NCBI GenBank assembly: GCA_015520115.1
Contig: WAQS01000066.1
Location: forward strand, 1 to 12,788
Direction: 5' to 3'
Source of the DNA: Ferroglobus sp.
Lineage (GTDB): Archaea > Halobacteriota > Archaeoglobi > Archaeoglobales > Archaeoglobaceae
DNA: 12,788 nt
Within the stretch, counting starts at the first letter, position 1, and each line of letters begins with the position of its first letter. The translations under genes and the position numbers were made by a program. A model generated the notes under the pieces. That model was not told where the DNA came from and did not search any database. It saw only the letters and a list, made by a program, of their open reading frames with translations. Positions 7,457 to 12,788 of this stretch are shown piece after piece.

Positions 7457-7481
7457 TTCCCTTAAACCATGATTAATAGTG

Positions 7482-7487
7482 GTGATA
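7482..7487 (+). promoter_or_regulatory. Ribosome binding site deciding the start at 7491
   Basis: GGTGAT stands 3 nt before the ATG at 7491. It overlaps the in-frame GTG codons at 7479 and 7482, which are therefore unlikely to be the start. Confidence 0.55.
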
Positions 7488-7490
7488 AAA

Positions 7491-7925
7491 ATGCCGGAGA
7501 AAATGAGAGTTGTCTTATGCGGCTACGATCCGATGCTCGTAAGGGGATACGTGAAAGCGAAGAACGAGGAAGCTTTGTGGTTCTACCTGCCAAAAGAACT
7601 CTACGAAGATTACAAGCTGAAGCCCGGAGATAAAGTAAAGGGAGTAGTGGAAAAAATATACGCCGGAAAAACAGGAGAAGTTGTGGCTGAGCCCAACGAA
7701 GAATTCGTCTGGGAAACCTCAAGATTCACCGGAATGGCTGTTGTTGTCGACCATGACTTCATAGCGAAGTACAAGCTTACAGCATGGCACTTCTTGGAGC
7801 TGACGGTAAATGCGATAATTCAGGACGGAGAAGAGAAGGAAGTTTATCCGGGAGAAACAAAGCAGAGAAAGTTCTGGCCAGACGAAAGGTTAAAGCTCCA
7901 CTACACCCTTGACTACGTTGAGTAG
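7491..7925 (+). CDS. Hypothetical protein upstream of the MBL-fold gene
   Basis: A 144-aa soluble protein that I cannot assign to a family. The N-terminal 65 residues look like small beta-barrel material: VRGYVKAKNEEALWFYLP, then KELYEDYKLKPGDKVKGVVEKIY. The LPKELYEDYKLKPGDKV segment is reminiscent of AbrB-like or barrel domains, but that likeness is too weak for a call. The C-terminal half is rich in aromatic residues and charge (RFTGMAVVVDHDF, AWHFLELTVNAI, FWPDERLKLHYTLDY). There is one cysteine and no membrane segment. The ATG at 7491 is chosen over two upstream GTG codons because the SD overlaps them. Only one base separates its stop from the next gene's ATG, so the two form an operon. 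Confidence 0.72.
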   Translation: MPEKMRVVLCGYDPMLVRGYVKAKNEEALWFYLPKELYEDYKLKPGDKVKGVVEKIYAGKTGEVVAEPNEEFVWETSRFTGMAVVVDHDFIAKYKLTAWHFLELTVNAIIQDGEEKEVYPGETKQRKFWPDERLKLHYTLDYVE

Positions 7926-7926
7926 A

Positions 7927-8964
7927 ATGTGGGAAAAAGTTGAAGGTTTTAAAAACCTTTTATTTTTGGAAGGTTACGGCTTTTCTTCCAACATTTACGC
8001 ACTCAAGCACTCTTCAATTGCTCTAATCGATGTTGGAAACGATTACACGGCTTTTTTCGAGTTTAAAGAAGAAGTGGGAGAAATCTCCGAAATCGATCAG
8101 ATTTTTTTGACACATTCCCACAACGATCACACCCTCGGCTTGCTTGAACTCTTTAGAGCCTACAAAGATTTCGATAACGTCGAAATTTACGTTCACGAAC
8201 TTATGAGGGATGCGATAGAAAAAAGAGCGAAAACGTTTGGGAAGAAAGTGAGAGTTGTGGGAGTCAGGGGTGGAGAGAACATTAATTTCGGAGGAGAAGA
8301 AGCGTTAATTCTGAAGACTCCGGGGCACACGATAGATTCGCTCAGCCTTTATCTTAAAGAAAAACATGCCCTCTTTTCAGGAGATGCGGTCGTTGTTAAC
8401 CCTGTAATTGACGAGAGCCTTGGAGGGAGGTTGGTAGACTACATAATTTCGCTGAGGCATTTGAGGAAGATGGAAATCTCAGCGATATTTCCCGGACACG
8501 GCTACTACGCTTTGAAAGGGGCGAGAGAAATTCTCGACAAGGCTTACCTGAAAGCTTTAAGTTTTCTTGAGCCTGATAAACCTCTGAAGGAGGTGGCTAA
8601 GAAAGCGTTGTCTCTCGGAATGGTTGAAGAAGCAGAGTACGCTTTGGAAAAGCAGCTGGAACTCGAATTTGATGAAGAAGCACTCTTTGGGTTGGCTTCG
8701 ATAAAAGCGGATAAGGGGGAATTCGAAGCTGTTAAAGAGTTGCTTAACGGATATGACACTTTTGAATCCCACCACATTGTTGGAGTGGCAGCGATGAAGG
8801 CGGGAAAGTTCGATGAAGCTGCAAATCACTTTAAAAAAGCCCTTGAAATTAGGGAAGATAGAAACATCAAGCTGCTTCTTGCTACCGCTCTGTATGAGGC
8901 AGGAAAGGTTAAAGAGGCTATGAGAATTGAAGAGTTCAAATCTATTTTATCAAAAATTAAATAA
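7927..8964 (+). CDS. Metallo-beta-lactamase-fold hydrolase with C-terminal TPR-like repeats
   Basis: A 345-aa two-part protein. Residues 1 to about 200 are an MBL fold with all metal ligands visible: H63-S-H65-N-D67-H68 (HSHNDH), H134 in KTPGHTIDS, D153 in FSGDAV and H191 in FPGHGYY. It should bind two metal ions and act as a hydrolase, such as a thioesterase or glyoxalase II-like enzyme. Residues from about 200 to 345 are helical repeats resembling TPRs, for example FGLASIKADKGEFEAVKELL, AAMKAGKFDEAANHFKKALE and LLLATALYEAGKVKEAM, probably for protein binding. An in-frame TTG at 7909 would overlap the preceding gene; the ATG at 7927, one base after its stop, is preferred. The substrate is unknown. 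Confidence 0.83.
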   Translation: MWEKVEGFKNLLFLEGYGFSSNIYALKHSSIALIDVGNDYTAFFEFKEEVGEISEIDQIFLTHSHNDHTLGLLELFRAYKDFDNVEIYVHELMRDAIEKRAKTFGKKVRVVGVRGGENINFGGEEALILKTPGHTIDSLSLYLKEKHALFSGDAVVVNPVIDESLGGRLVDYIISLRHLRKMEISAIFPGHGYYALKGAREILDKAYLKALSFLEPDKPLKEVAKKALSLGMVEEAEYALEKQLELEFDEEALFGLASIKADKGEFEAVKELLNGYDTFESHHIVGVAAMKAGKFDEAANHFKKALEIREDRNIKLLLATALYEAGKVKEAMRIEEFKSILSKIK

Positions 8965-9025
8965 TAAATGGGCAAAATAATTATCCAGCCAACTTATTGT
9001 CTCGCTTCAACACTCATTAAAAACC

Positions 9026-9049
9026 ATTAAACTTATATTGTTGACAATA
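9026..9049 (+). promoter_or_regulatory. Promoter and candidate operator of the CoA-transferase operon
   Basis: ATTAAA (9026-9031) fits the BRE and TTATATT (9033-9039) is a good TATA box, predicting a transcription start near 9062. Overlapping the TATA box is the perfect interrupted palindrome TATTGT-TG-ACAATA at 9036-9049. A protein bound there would block TBP/TFB, so it looks like a repressor site. Just upstream, CATTAAA occurs twice with 10-bp spacing (9015-9021 and 9025-9031), one helical turn apart. The assignment as an operator is inference. Confidence 0.6.
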
Positions 9050-9068
9050 ATATATCATGTCAAATCGT

Positions 9069-9076
9069 GGAGGTGA
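9069..9076 (+). promoter_or_regulatory. Perfect Shine-Dalgarno deciding the start at 9081
   Basis: GGAGGTGA is fully complementary to the usual archaeal 16S 3' end and lies 4 nt before the ATG at 9081. The earlier in-frame ATG at 9057 has no SD and would sit at or before the predicted transcription start. Confidence 0.8.
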
Positions 9077-9080
9077 AGGG

Positions 9081-10595
9081 ATGGGGGAAGAAAAATATGA
9101 GGAAAAATACATCGAGCTTGAGATTAACGATATAAAAGATACGCTGCTGCCGAGACCTTGGCCCGTAACTCCACCAAGGAAGAAGGAAGAAATCTACGCT
9201 CCGTGGGTTAAGGATCCGAGAGACCCAGATGGTAGCTATGGAAAGTTCATTGAAGAGAACATAAGCTGGGAAAAAGCCGAAGGAAAGCCTTGGGCTTTGG
9301 ATGGCATAACAGTCCTGGACTGCACGATCTGGGGCTTAGCTGGAGCTACAGCGGGAAGCTACTTAGCTGAGCTTGGTGCTGAAGTTATTAAAGTTGAACC
9401 CATTACCGGAGACCCGCTGAGGTACTTGTATCCCTTCGGTAGGGAAGAATATGCGTTTGAGGACATTTATACCGGTGAGAAAGTCAGTCCTACCTTTATC
9501 CACGAGCAGAGGAATAAGTACTCCATAACGTTAAATCTGGAGCATCCGAAAGGTAGGGAGCTCTTCAAGAAGCTTGCAGCTAAAGCCGACATTGTTCTGG
9601 AAAACTATCCACCCGGCACCTTTGATGAGTGGGGAATCGGCTACAGACAGCTCAGCAAGATAAACCCGAGGCTTATCTACGTCTGGTTCGGACAGCTTGG
9701 ACAGTGGGGTCCAATGAAGGACAAAACTTCAAAATACGGTCAGTGGATGCTCGATCCGGTAGGTATGGCAGCAAGCGAGTACATACACTCAACTGGCTTC
9801 CCAGCCGATTTGCTTCCAAGAGAAAAGGGAGGAAATCCAACGAGGTCAGGGGAGTGGATAGCGGATATCGTTGCGGGAGTTTGGGGAACGGTGGCGATTC
9901 TTGCTGCTCTGTATTACAGAGAAAACGTTAGCAACAGGGGGCAGTTTATAGAGGTTGCAGCATCCGAAGCCCTCATGGAAATTCTCGACTTCAACATAAG
10001 CTGGTACGCTTTCGATGGAAGCATTAAGGCAAGAATAGGCGGTTGGGATCCAAACTTAAACCAGTACGCTTGGAACCCTTGCAAAGACGGTTACATGATG
10101 ATTGGCGGACAATCAGACAGGCTTTGGTACAGAATTTTGCAAGTCATAGCCCAAGAAGATCCGGAAGGAGCAAGACTGATAGCTGAAGATCCGTTCCTCA
10201 AAGAGATGGCAGCAAGAAACGCTCTTGAAGGACTGATAAAGACTTACACAGTTACAGCTCACTGGCTAACGAAGAACACGAGAGCTGAGGCTGAAGTGAA
10301 GATGAACGCAAGAGAGGTTGCGGCAGCACCGGTTTTGATGATTGACGAAGTTGCTGAATACGAGCACTTCATCTACAGAAGGCATGTGACAGAAGTTTAC
10401 GACGAGCACTATGGTAGGGTTCTGATAGCTAACTCTCCGCTTGCCCATCAACACAGGACGCCAGCAAGGATTAAGTGGGTTGGCAGACCGCTCGGACTTG
10501 ATAACGGAGAAATCTTTGCCAAGTACCTTGGCTTAGGTCCTGAGGAGATTAAGAAGCTTGCTAAAGAAGGTGTTACAACCTGGTATCACGAGTGA
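9081..10595 (+). CDS. Family III (CaiB/BaiF) CoA-transferase subunit, BbsE-like, catalytic Asp absent
   Basis: A 504-aa member of the formyl-CoA transferase/CaiB family. The N-terminal core begins at [10 protein letters not shown] (71-80) and continues to [16 protein letters not shown]. Other family signatures are [32 protein letters not shown] and [15 protein letters not shown]. The first 70 residues are a charged extension that makes it longer than typical members (about 400-430 aa). Where the family has its CoA-accepting Asp (PGYD), this protein has SKYG with Gly at 220, so this subunit is probably not catalytic by itself. It precedes a homologous subunit that keeps the Asp, the arrangement expected of a two-subunit enzyme such as succinyl-CoA:(R)-benzylsuccinate CoA-transferase (BbsEF). 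The substrate cannot be read from sequence: an aryl- or alkylsuccinate is the favoured guess, and another carboxylic acid is possible. Confidence 0.85.
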   Translation: MGEEKYEEKYIELEINDIKDTLLPRPWPVTPPRKKEEIYAPWVKDPRDPDGSYGKFIEENISWEKAEGKPWALDGITVLDCTIWGLAGATAGSYLAELGAEVIKVEPITGDPLRYLYPFGREEYAFEDIYTGEKVSPTFIHEQRNKYSITLNLEHPKGRELFKKLAAKADIVLENYPPGTFDEWGIGYRQLSKINPRLIYVWFGQLGQWGPMKDKTSKYGQWMLDPVGMAASEYIHSTGFPADLLPREKGGNPTRSGEWIADIVAGVWGTVAILAALYYRENVSNRGQFIEVAASEALMEILDFNISWYAFDGSIKARIGGWDPNLNQYAWNPCKDGYMMIGGQSDRLWYRILQVIAQEDPEGARLIAEDPFLKEMAARNALEGLIKTYTVTAHWLTKNTRAEAEVKMNAREVAAAPVLMIDEVAEYEHFIYRRHVTEVYDEHYGRVLIANSPLAHQHRTPARIKWVGRPLGLDNGEIFAKYLGLGPEEIKKLAKEGVTTWYHE

Positions 10596-10600
10596 GGTGG
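10594..10600 (+). promoter_or_regulatory. Ribosome binding site overlapping the stop of the first CoA-transferase gene
   Basis: GAGGTGG overlaps the upstream TGA (10593-10595) and lies 6 nt before the ATG at 10607. The arrangement favours re-initiation and balanced synthesis of the two subunits. Confidence 0.7.
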
Positions 10601-10606
10601 TTTTGA

Positions 10607-12037
10607 ATGAAGGAAGAGATGAAGTGGTATAAGCAAGAGGGAAGCTGGAGTTTCGATCCTCCTTACGATAAAGACCCCGAAACTGGAGAAGATCTGGAAA
10701 AGATACCGTTTGAGGAGTATTGCAAAAAACTATTCGATCCAAACAAAGTCTGGGACAAGCCAGAGGCTTTGAAAGGCTGGAGACACATTTCGGCAACGAT
10801 GTACATTCTTTCTCCACACGTTGGAGCAACTCTTGGCGAGTTTGGAGCTGAAGTGATAAAGATCGAATTGCCAAAGCTTGGAGATCCGATGAGGCACACC
10901 TCTCCTTTCAACGAAGTTTACCTCTGGCCAGAAACTGACCACAGACCAATGACCGGAACAGGAATGGGGTATCTGCATGCTAACACGAACAAATACTTCG
11001 TAACTCTCGACTATCACGCTCCGGAAGCTAAGGAAATAGTCTACGATCTTGTCAGGATTTCGGACAGCTTGGCAGAATGTTACAGGCCGGGGACTTTCTA
11101 CAGATGGGGCATTGGGTATCCGCAGCTCAAAGAAGTTAATCCAAGGCTAATCTACATCTGGCTCGGTGGTTTCGGAAATTACGGGCCGAGGAGATACGGG
11201 GGAAGCTACGACATTCTTGGACAAGCTGTCGGTGGCTTAGCAGCCATAACTGGGTGGCACGAAGACTTCGGAGGGCATCCGGCGAAACAAACCAACTGGC
11301 TGATCGACTGGTATTCAGGTTTGATTGGAGTCATTGGTGTTTTAGCTGCTGCGCACTACAGAAGAAAGACTGGCGAAGGAACCTTCATCGACCTCAGCCA
11401 GATAAGCTGTGCGACAAGAGCTACTGGCTACGCTTTCCCCCTCTACGGTAGATTCGGTGTTGTTAGGCAGAGATGGGGTAACTGGGACACACTGCTTTGC
11501 GTTCACGGAGTCATCATGGTTGGAAAGACTGACGATCCGGAGCATCCGAACCCGCAGATAAGCGAGGAAAGCAGGTACGTCTTTGTCTCAGCATTCCAGG
11601 ACGAAGACTTCAGGGAACTCTGCTACATAATTGGCAGACCAGACCTTTGGGAGAAGTATTGCAGCTTGAAGGAAAGACTGAAACCCGAAGCTCAAATAGA
11701 AATCTACAGAGCTCTTGAAGAGTGGGCTGCTGATAAATCAAGGAGTGAAGTGGTCGAGATACTCAACAACGCCGGACTGATAGCCGTACCGGTCTTCTCA
11801 GCCAAAGACGTTTACGAGTGCGACCACTACTGGGAGAGGGGAACGCTGAGATGGGTCGACGATCCAATATTTGGAAACGTGTTAGTGCATGATTGTACTG
11901 TGAAGATGAGTGAAACACCACCAAGAGCCAAGTGGATCTGGAGACCGATTGGAGCAGACAACATCAGAATTTACCACGAACTGCTTGGCTATCCGCTGAG
12001 CAAGCTGAAGGAGCTTTGGGAGAAGGGTATCATCTAA
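10607..12037 (+). CDS. Family III (CaiB/BaiF) CoA-transferase subunit, BbsF-like, catalytic Asp present
   Basis: A 476-aa paralogue of the preceding gene product. It shares [35 protein letters not shown] and [12 protein letters not shown] with it. The catalytic position is intact: [16 protein letters not shown] places D202 where family members form the aspartyl-CoA anhydride. It also has a 50-residue N-terminal extension before the Rossmann-like core ([12 protein letters not shown] from residue 52). The pair would move CoA from a donor such as succinyl-CoA to a free carboxylic acid. The tandem arrangement and coupled translation point to a heteromeric complex in which this chain carries the chemistry. 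Followed after 13 nt by a small Cys-containing gene. Family assignment is firm; the substrate is not. Confidence 0.87.
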   Translation: MKEEMKWYKQEGSWSFDPPYDKDPETGEDLEKIPFEEYCKKLFDPNKVWDKPEALKGWRHISATMYILSPHVGATLGEFGAEVIKIELPKLGDPMRHTSPFNEVYLWPETDHRPMTGTGMGYLHANTNKYFVTLDYHAPEAKEIVYDLVRISDSLAECYRPGTFYRWGIGYPQLKEVNPRLIYIWLGGFGNYGPRRYGGSYDILGQAVGGLAAITGWHEDFGGHPAKQTNWLIDWYSGLIGVIGVLAAAHYRRKTGEGTFIDLSQISCATRATGYAFPLYGRFGVVRQRWGNWDTLLCVHGVIMVGKTDDPEHPNPQISEESRYVFVSAFQDEDFRELCYIIGRPDLWEKYCSLKERLKPEAQIEIYRALEEWAADKSRSEVVEILNNAGLIAVPVFSAKDVYECDHYWERGTLRWVDDPIFGNVLVHDCTVKMSETPPRAKWIWRPIGADNIRIYHELLGYPLSKLKELWEKGII

Positions 12038-12040
12038 GGG

Positions 12041-12045
12041 GGTGG
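12041..12045 (+). promoter_or_regulatory. Ribosome binding site supporting a TTG start at 12051
   Basis: GGTGG, within a longer G-rich run from 12038, lies 5 nt before TTG 12051. An in-frame TAA immediately precedes that TTG, so no earlier start exists. Confidence 0.6.
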
Positions 12046-12050
12046 TTTAA

Positions 12051-12551
12051 TTGGTTTATTACTGGGAGCACGATTGCGGATGGGTAAACTACCTCGATCC
12101 TTATTACTTCTGGAACTGGGAAGGGAAGGTAAAGTGTGCCGGCTGCGATAAAGTGGCGTATTTCAAATTCGTAAACGGTGAGCTGCTCGAATATAAAGAG
12201 GTGGACGAAGAAGCAGACATCTTCCCGCTTTACGCCGACAACCCGAATGAAGGGTACGTTTCGATAAAAGTTGGAACTGAAGGAAAAACGAGACCCTTCA
12301 GAGGACTTATGAGGGATCCAAAGACTTACACTGGAGAGGCAAGAACGAGGACAGAGAACTTCGCTGGAAAGTTCATAAGAGCGATGCCCAACCAGCCGAA
12401 GAAGGCTGGATTTGCCGAAAGCAGAAGGTTCGCTTGGATTGACAGAACAAAGAGCATCGATGTCTGGGGAAAGGACAATTATCCGGGCAAACCTATTTAC
12501 GGCAAGTTTAAGGTCGGTGAGGTTGCTGAAGAAGAGCATGTGGAGGAGTGA
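12051..12551 (+). CDS. Uncharacterised 166-aa Cys-containing protein of the CoA-transferase operon
   Basis: I do not recognise the family. Translation starts at TTG, with an in-frame stop just before it and a G-rich SD; no ATG or GTG is available before V35. The first 35 residues hold H7, C9 and a C29-x2-C32 pair (KCAGCDK), four possible ligands for zinc or an iron-sulfur cluster, followed by a short beta stretch AYFKFVNGELLEY. The remainder is Cys-free, polar and aromatic (GYVSIKVGTEGKTRPFRGL, RRFAWIDRTKSIDVW). No membrane segment or signal peptide is seen. It sits between the CoA-transferases and a small subunit-like Cys protein. Options are an accessory or gamma-like subunit of an X-succinate-synthase-type enzyme, or a zinc-ribbon acyl-CoA-pathway protein comparable in role to BbsA. 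Neither is shown by sequence. Confidence 0.7.
   Translation: MVYYWEHDCGWVNYLDPYYFWNWEGKVKCAGCDKVAYFKFVNGELLEYKEVDEEADIFPLYADNPNEGYVSIKVGTEGKTRPFRGLMRDPKTYTGEARTRTENFAGKFIRAMPNQPKKAGFAESRRFAWIDRTKSIDVWGKDNYPGKPIYGKFKVGEVAEEEHVEE
12542..12548 (+). promoter_or_regulatory. Ribosome binding site deciding the start at 12557
   Basis: GGAGGAG is 8 nt from the ATG at 12557 but only 2 nt from the in-frame ATG at 12551, which overlaps the upstream stop. The spacing favours 12557. Confidence 0.6.
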
Positions 12552-12556
12552 TGACA

Positions 12557-12788
12557 ATGAGCTCTCATGTCGAATTTAGCTTTCCTCCAGATGCTGGTCC
12601 AAAGCCTGCTGTGTGGACGAAAGAGCAAGAAGAATTCGTGAAGCAGTTTCCGCACATATGCAAGGACTGCAAGTGGCTTAAACCCATAATTCCCAACACC
12701 AAGTTCCCTCCAGCGGATCTCGTAGGCTACTGCAAAATTATTCACTGGCCCTTCTACTGGTGCATAAGTAAGTACACCGTTATTAAGA
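12557..12788 (+). CDS. Small Cys-rich protein, possible BssB-like [4Fe-4S] subunit of an X-succinate synthase (5' part)
   Basis: The gene runs off the window; 77 residues are visible. After a polar N-terminal 30 residues come C35-K-D-C38-K-W, then G57-Y-C59 and C69 in a Trp/Tyr-rich stretch (HWPFYWCISKY). As I remember it, the beta subunit of benzylsuccinate synthase (BssB, about 75 aa, one [4Fe-4S] cluster in a HiPIP-like fold) has a closely similar CxxCKW ... GxC ... C layout, and the gamma subunit has CxxC-F ... GDC. Location behind a BbsEF-like pair fits that family. The rest of the gene is unseen, so another small iron-sulfur or zinc protein, including a different glycyl radical enzyme small subunit, is not excluded. 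Confidence 0.55.
   Translation, partial: MSSHVEFSFPPDAGPKPAVWTKEQEEFVKQFPHICKDCKWLKPIIPNTKFPPADLVGYCKIIHWPFYWCISKYTVIK

Noticed and set aside
7909..7926. TTG start for the MBL-fold protein
   Set aside because: It would overlap the upstream gene by 17 nt and adds residues not needed for the fold; the ATG one base after the upstream stop is simpler.
9057..9080. Upstream ATG start for the first CoA-transferase
   Set aside because: There is no SD before it, and it falls at or before the transcription start predicted from the TATA box; the perfect GGAGGTGA serves the ATG at 9081.
9629..9931. 100-codon plus-strand frame inside the first CoA-transferase
   Set aside because: It lies wholly within a conserved gene in another frame and has no SD or motif.
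12030..12557. 175-codon open frame on the minus strand across the end of the CoA-transferase operon
   Set aside because: It lies antisense to a gene with good SD and operon context, has low-complexity Ser/Arg-type content and no recognisable motif.
1..12788. CRISPR arrays, insertion sequences, tRNA or rRNA genes
   Set aside because: I saw no regularly spaced repeats, transposase-like proteins, terminal inverted repeats or tRNA-like cloverleaf segments. The few intergenic gaps are all under 120 bases.

Overview
The window most likely comes from a hyperthermophilic euryarchaeon of the Archaeoglobales (Archaeoglobus/Ferroglobus/Geoglobus type). Direct evidence that it is archaeal is an archaellum operon, TATA/BRE-type promoters and GGAGGTGA-type Shine-Dalgarno (SD) sites. 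The order-level placement is an inference from overall protein flavour and from the pairing of an archaellum with what looks like an anaerobic hydrocarbon/aromatic catabolism locus. No database search was possible.

Region 1 (1-5416, + strand) is the distal part of an archaellum operon. It runs from the 3' end of flaD/E through flaF, flaG, flaH, flaI and flaJ, with junctions ranging from an 11-nt overlap to 4-nt gaps. The genes encode the cytosolic ring/scaffold (D/E), the periplasmic stator proteins (F, G), the KaiC-like ATPase (H), the motor ATPase (I) and the membrane platform (J). The filament genes (flaB) should lie upstream of base 1.

Region 2 (5417-6717, + strand) begins with its own promoter. 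It holds a small winged-helix regulator that overlaps (ATGA) a SAM-dependent methyltransferase. The position directly behind the archaellum operon suggests, but does not prove, a role in archaellum control.

Region 3 (6708-8964) contains two divergent pairs. On the minus strand are a hypothetical protein and a 4-hydroxybenzoyl-CoA-thioesterase-like hotdog protein that starts with TTG. On the plus strand are a hypothetical protein and a metallo-beta-lactamase-fold protein with a TPR-like tail. The thioesterase ends convergently inside the last 10 bases of the methyltransferase.

Region 4 (9015-12788, + strand) is the most interesting. A well-formed promoter carrying a perfect 14-bp interrupted palindrome drives two tandem, homologous but diverged family III (CaiB/BaiF) CoA-transferase subunits. 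Next come a cysteine-bearing 166-aa protein of unknown family and the start of a small protein with a C-x2-C-K-W ... G-x-C ... C pattern. That pattern resembles the [4Fe-4S] small subunits of benzylsuccinate-synthase-type glycyl radical enzymes. Only the second CoA-transferase keeps the family's catalytic Asp, as expected for a heteromeric enzyme. Together this suggests an archaeal fumarate-addition (X-succinate) pathway: a glycyl radical enzyme adds a substrate to fumarate and the CoA-transferase pair activates the product with succinyl-CoA. The radical subunit and its activase are not in the window, so this remains a hypothesis. It predicts those genes close downstream of base 12788.
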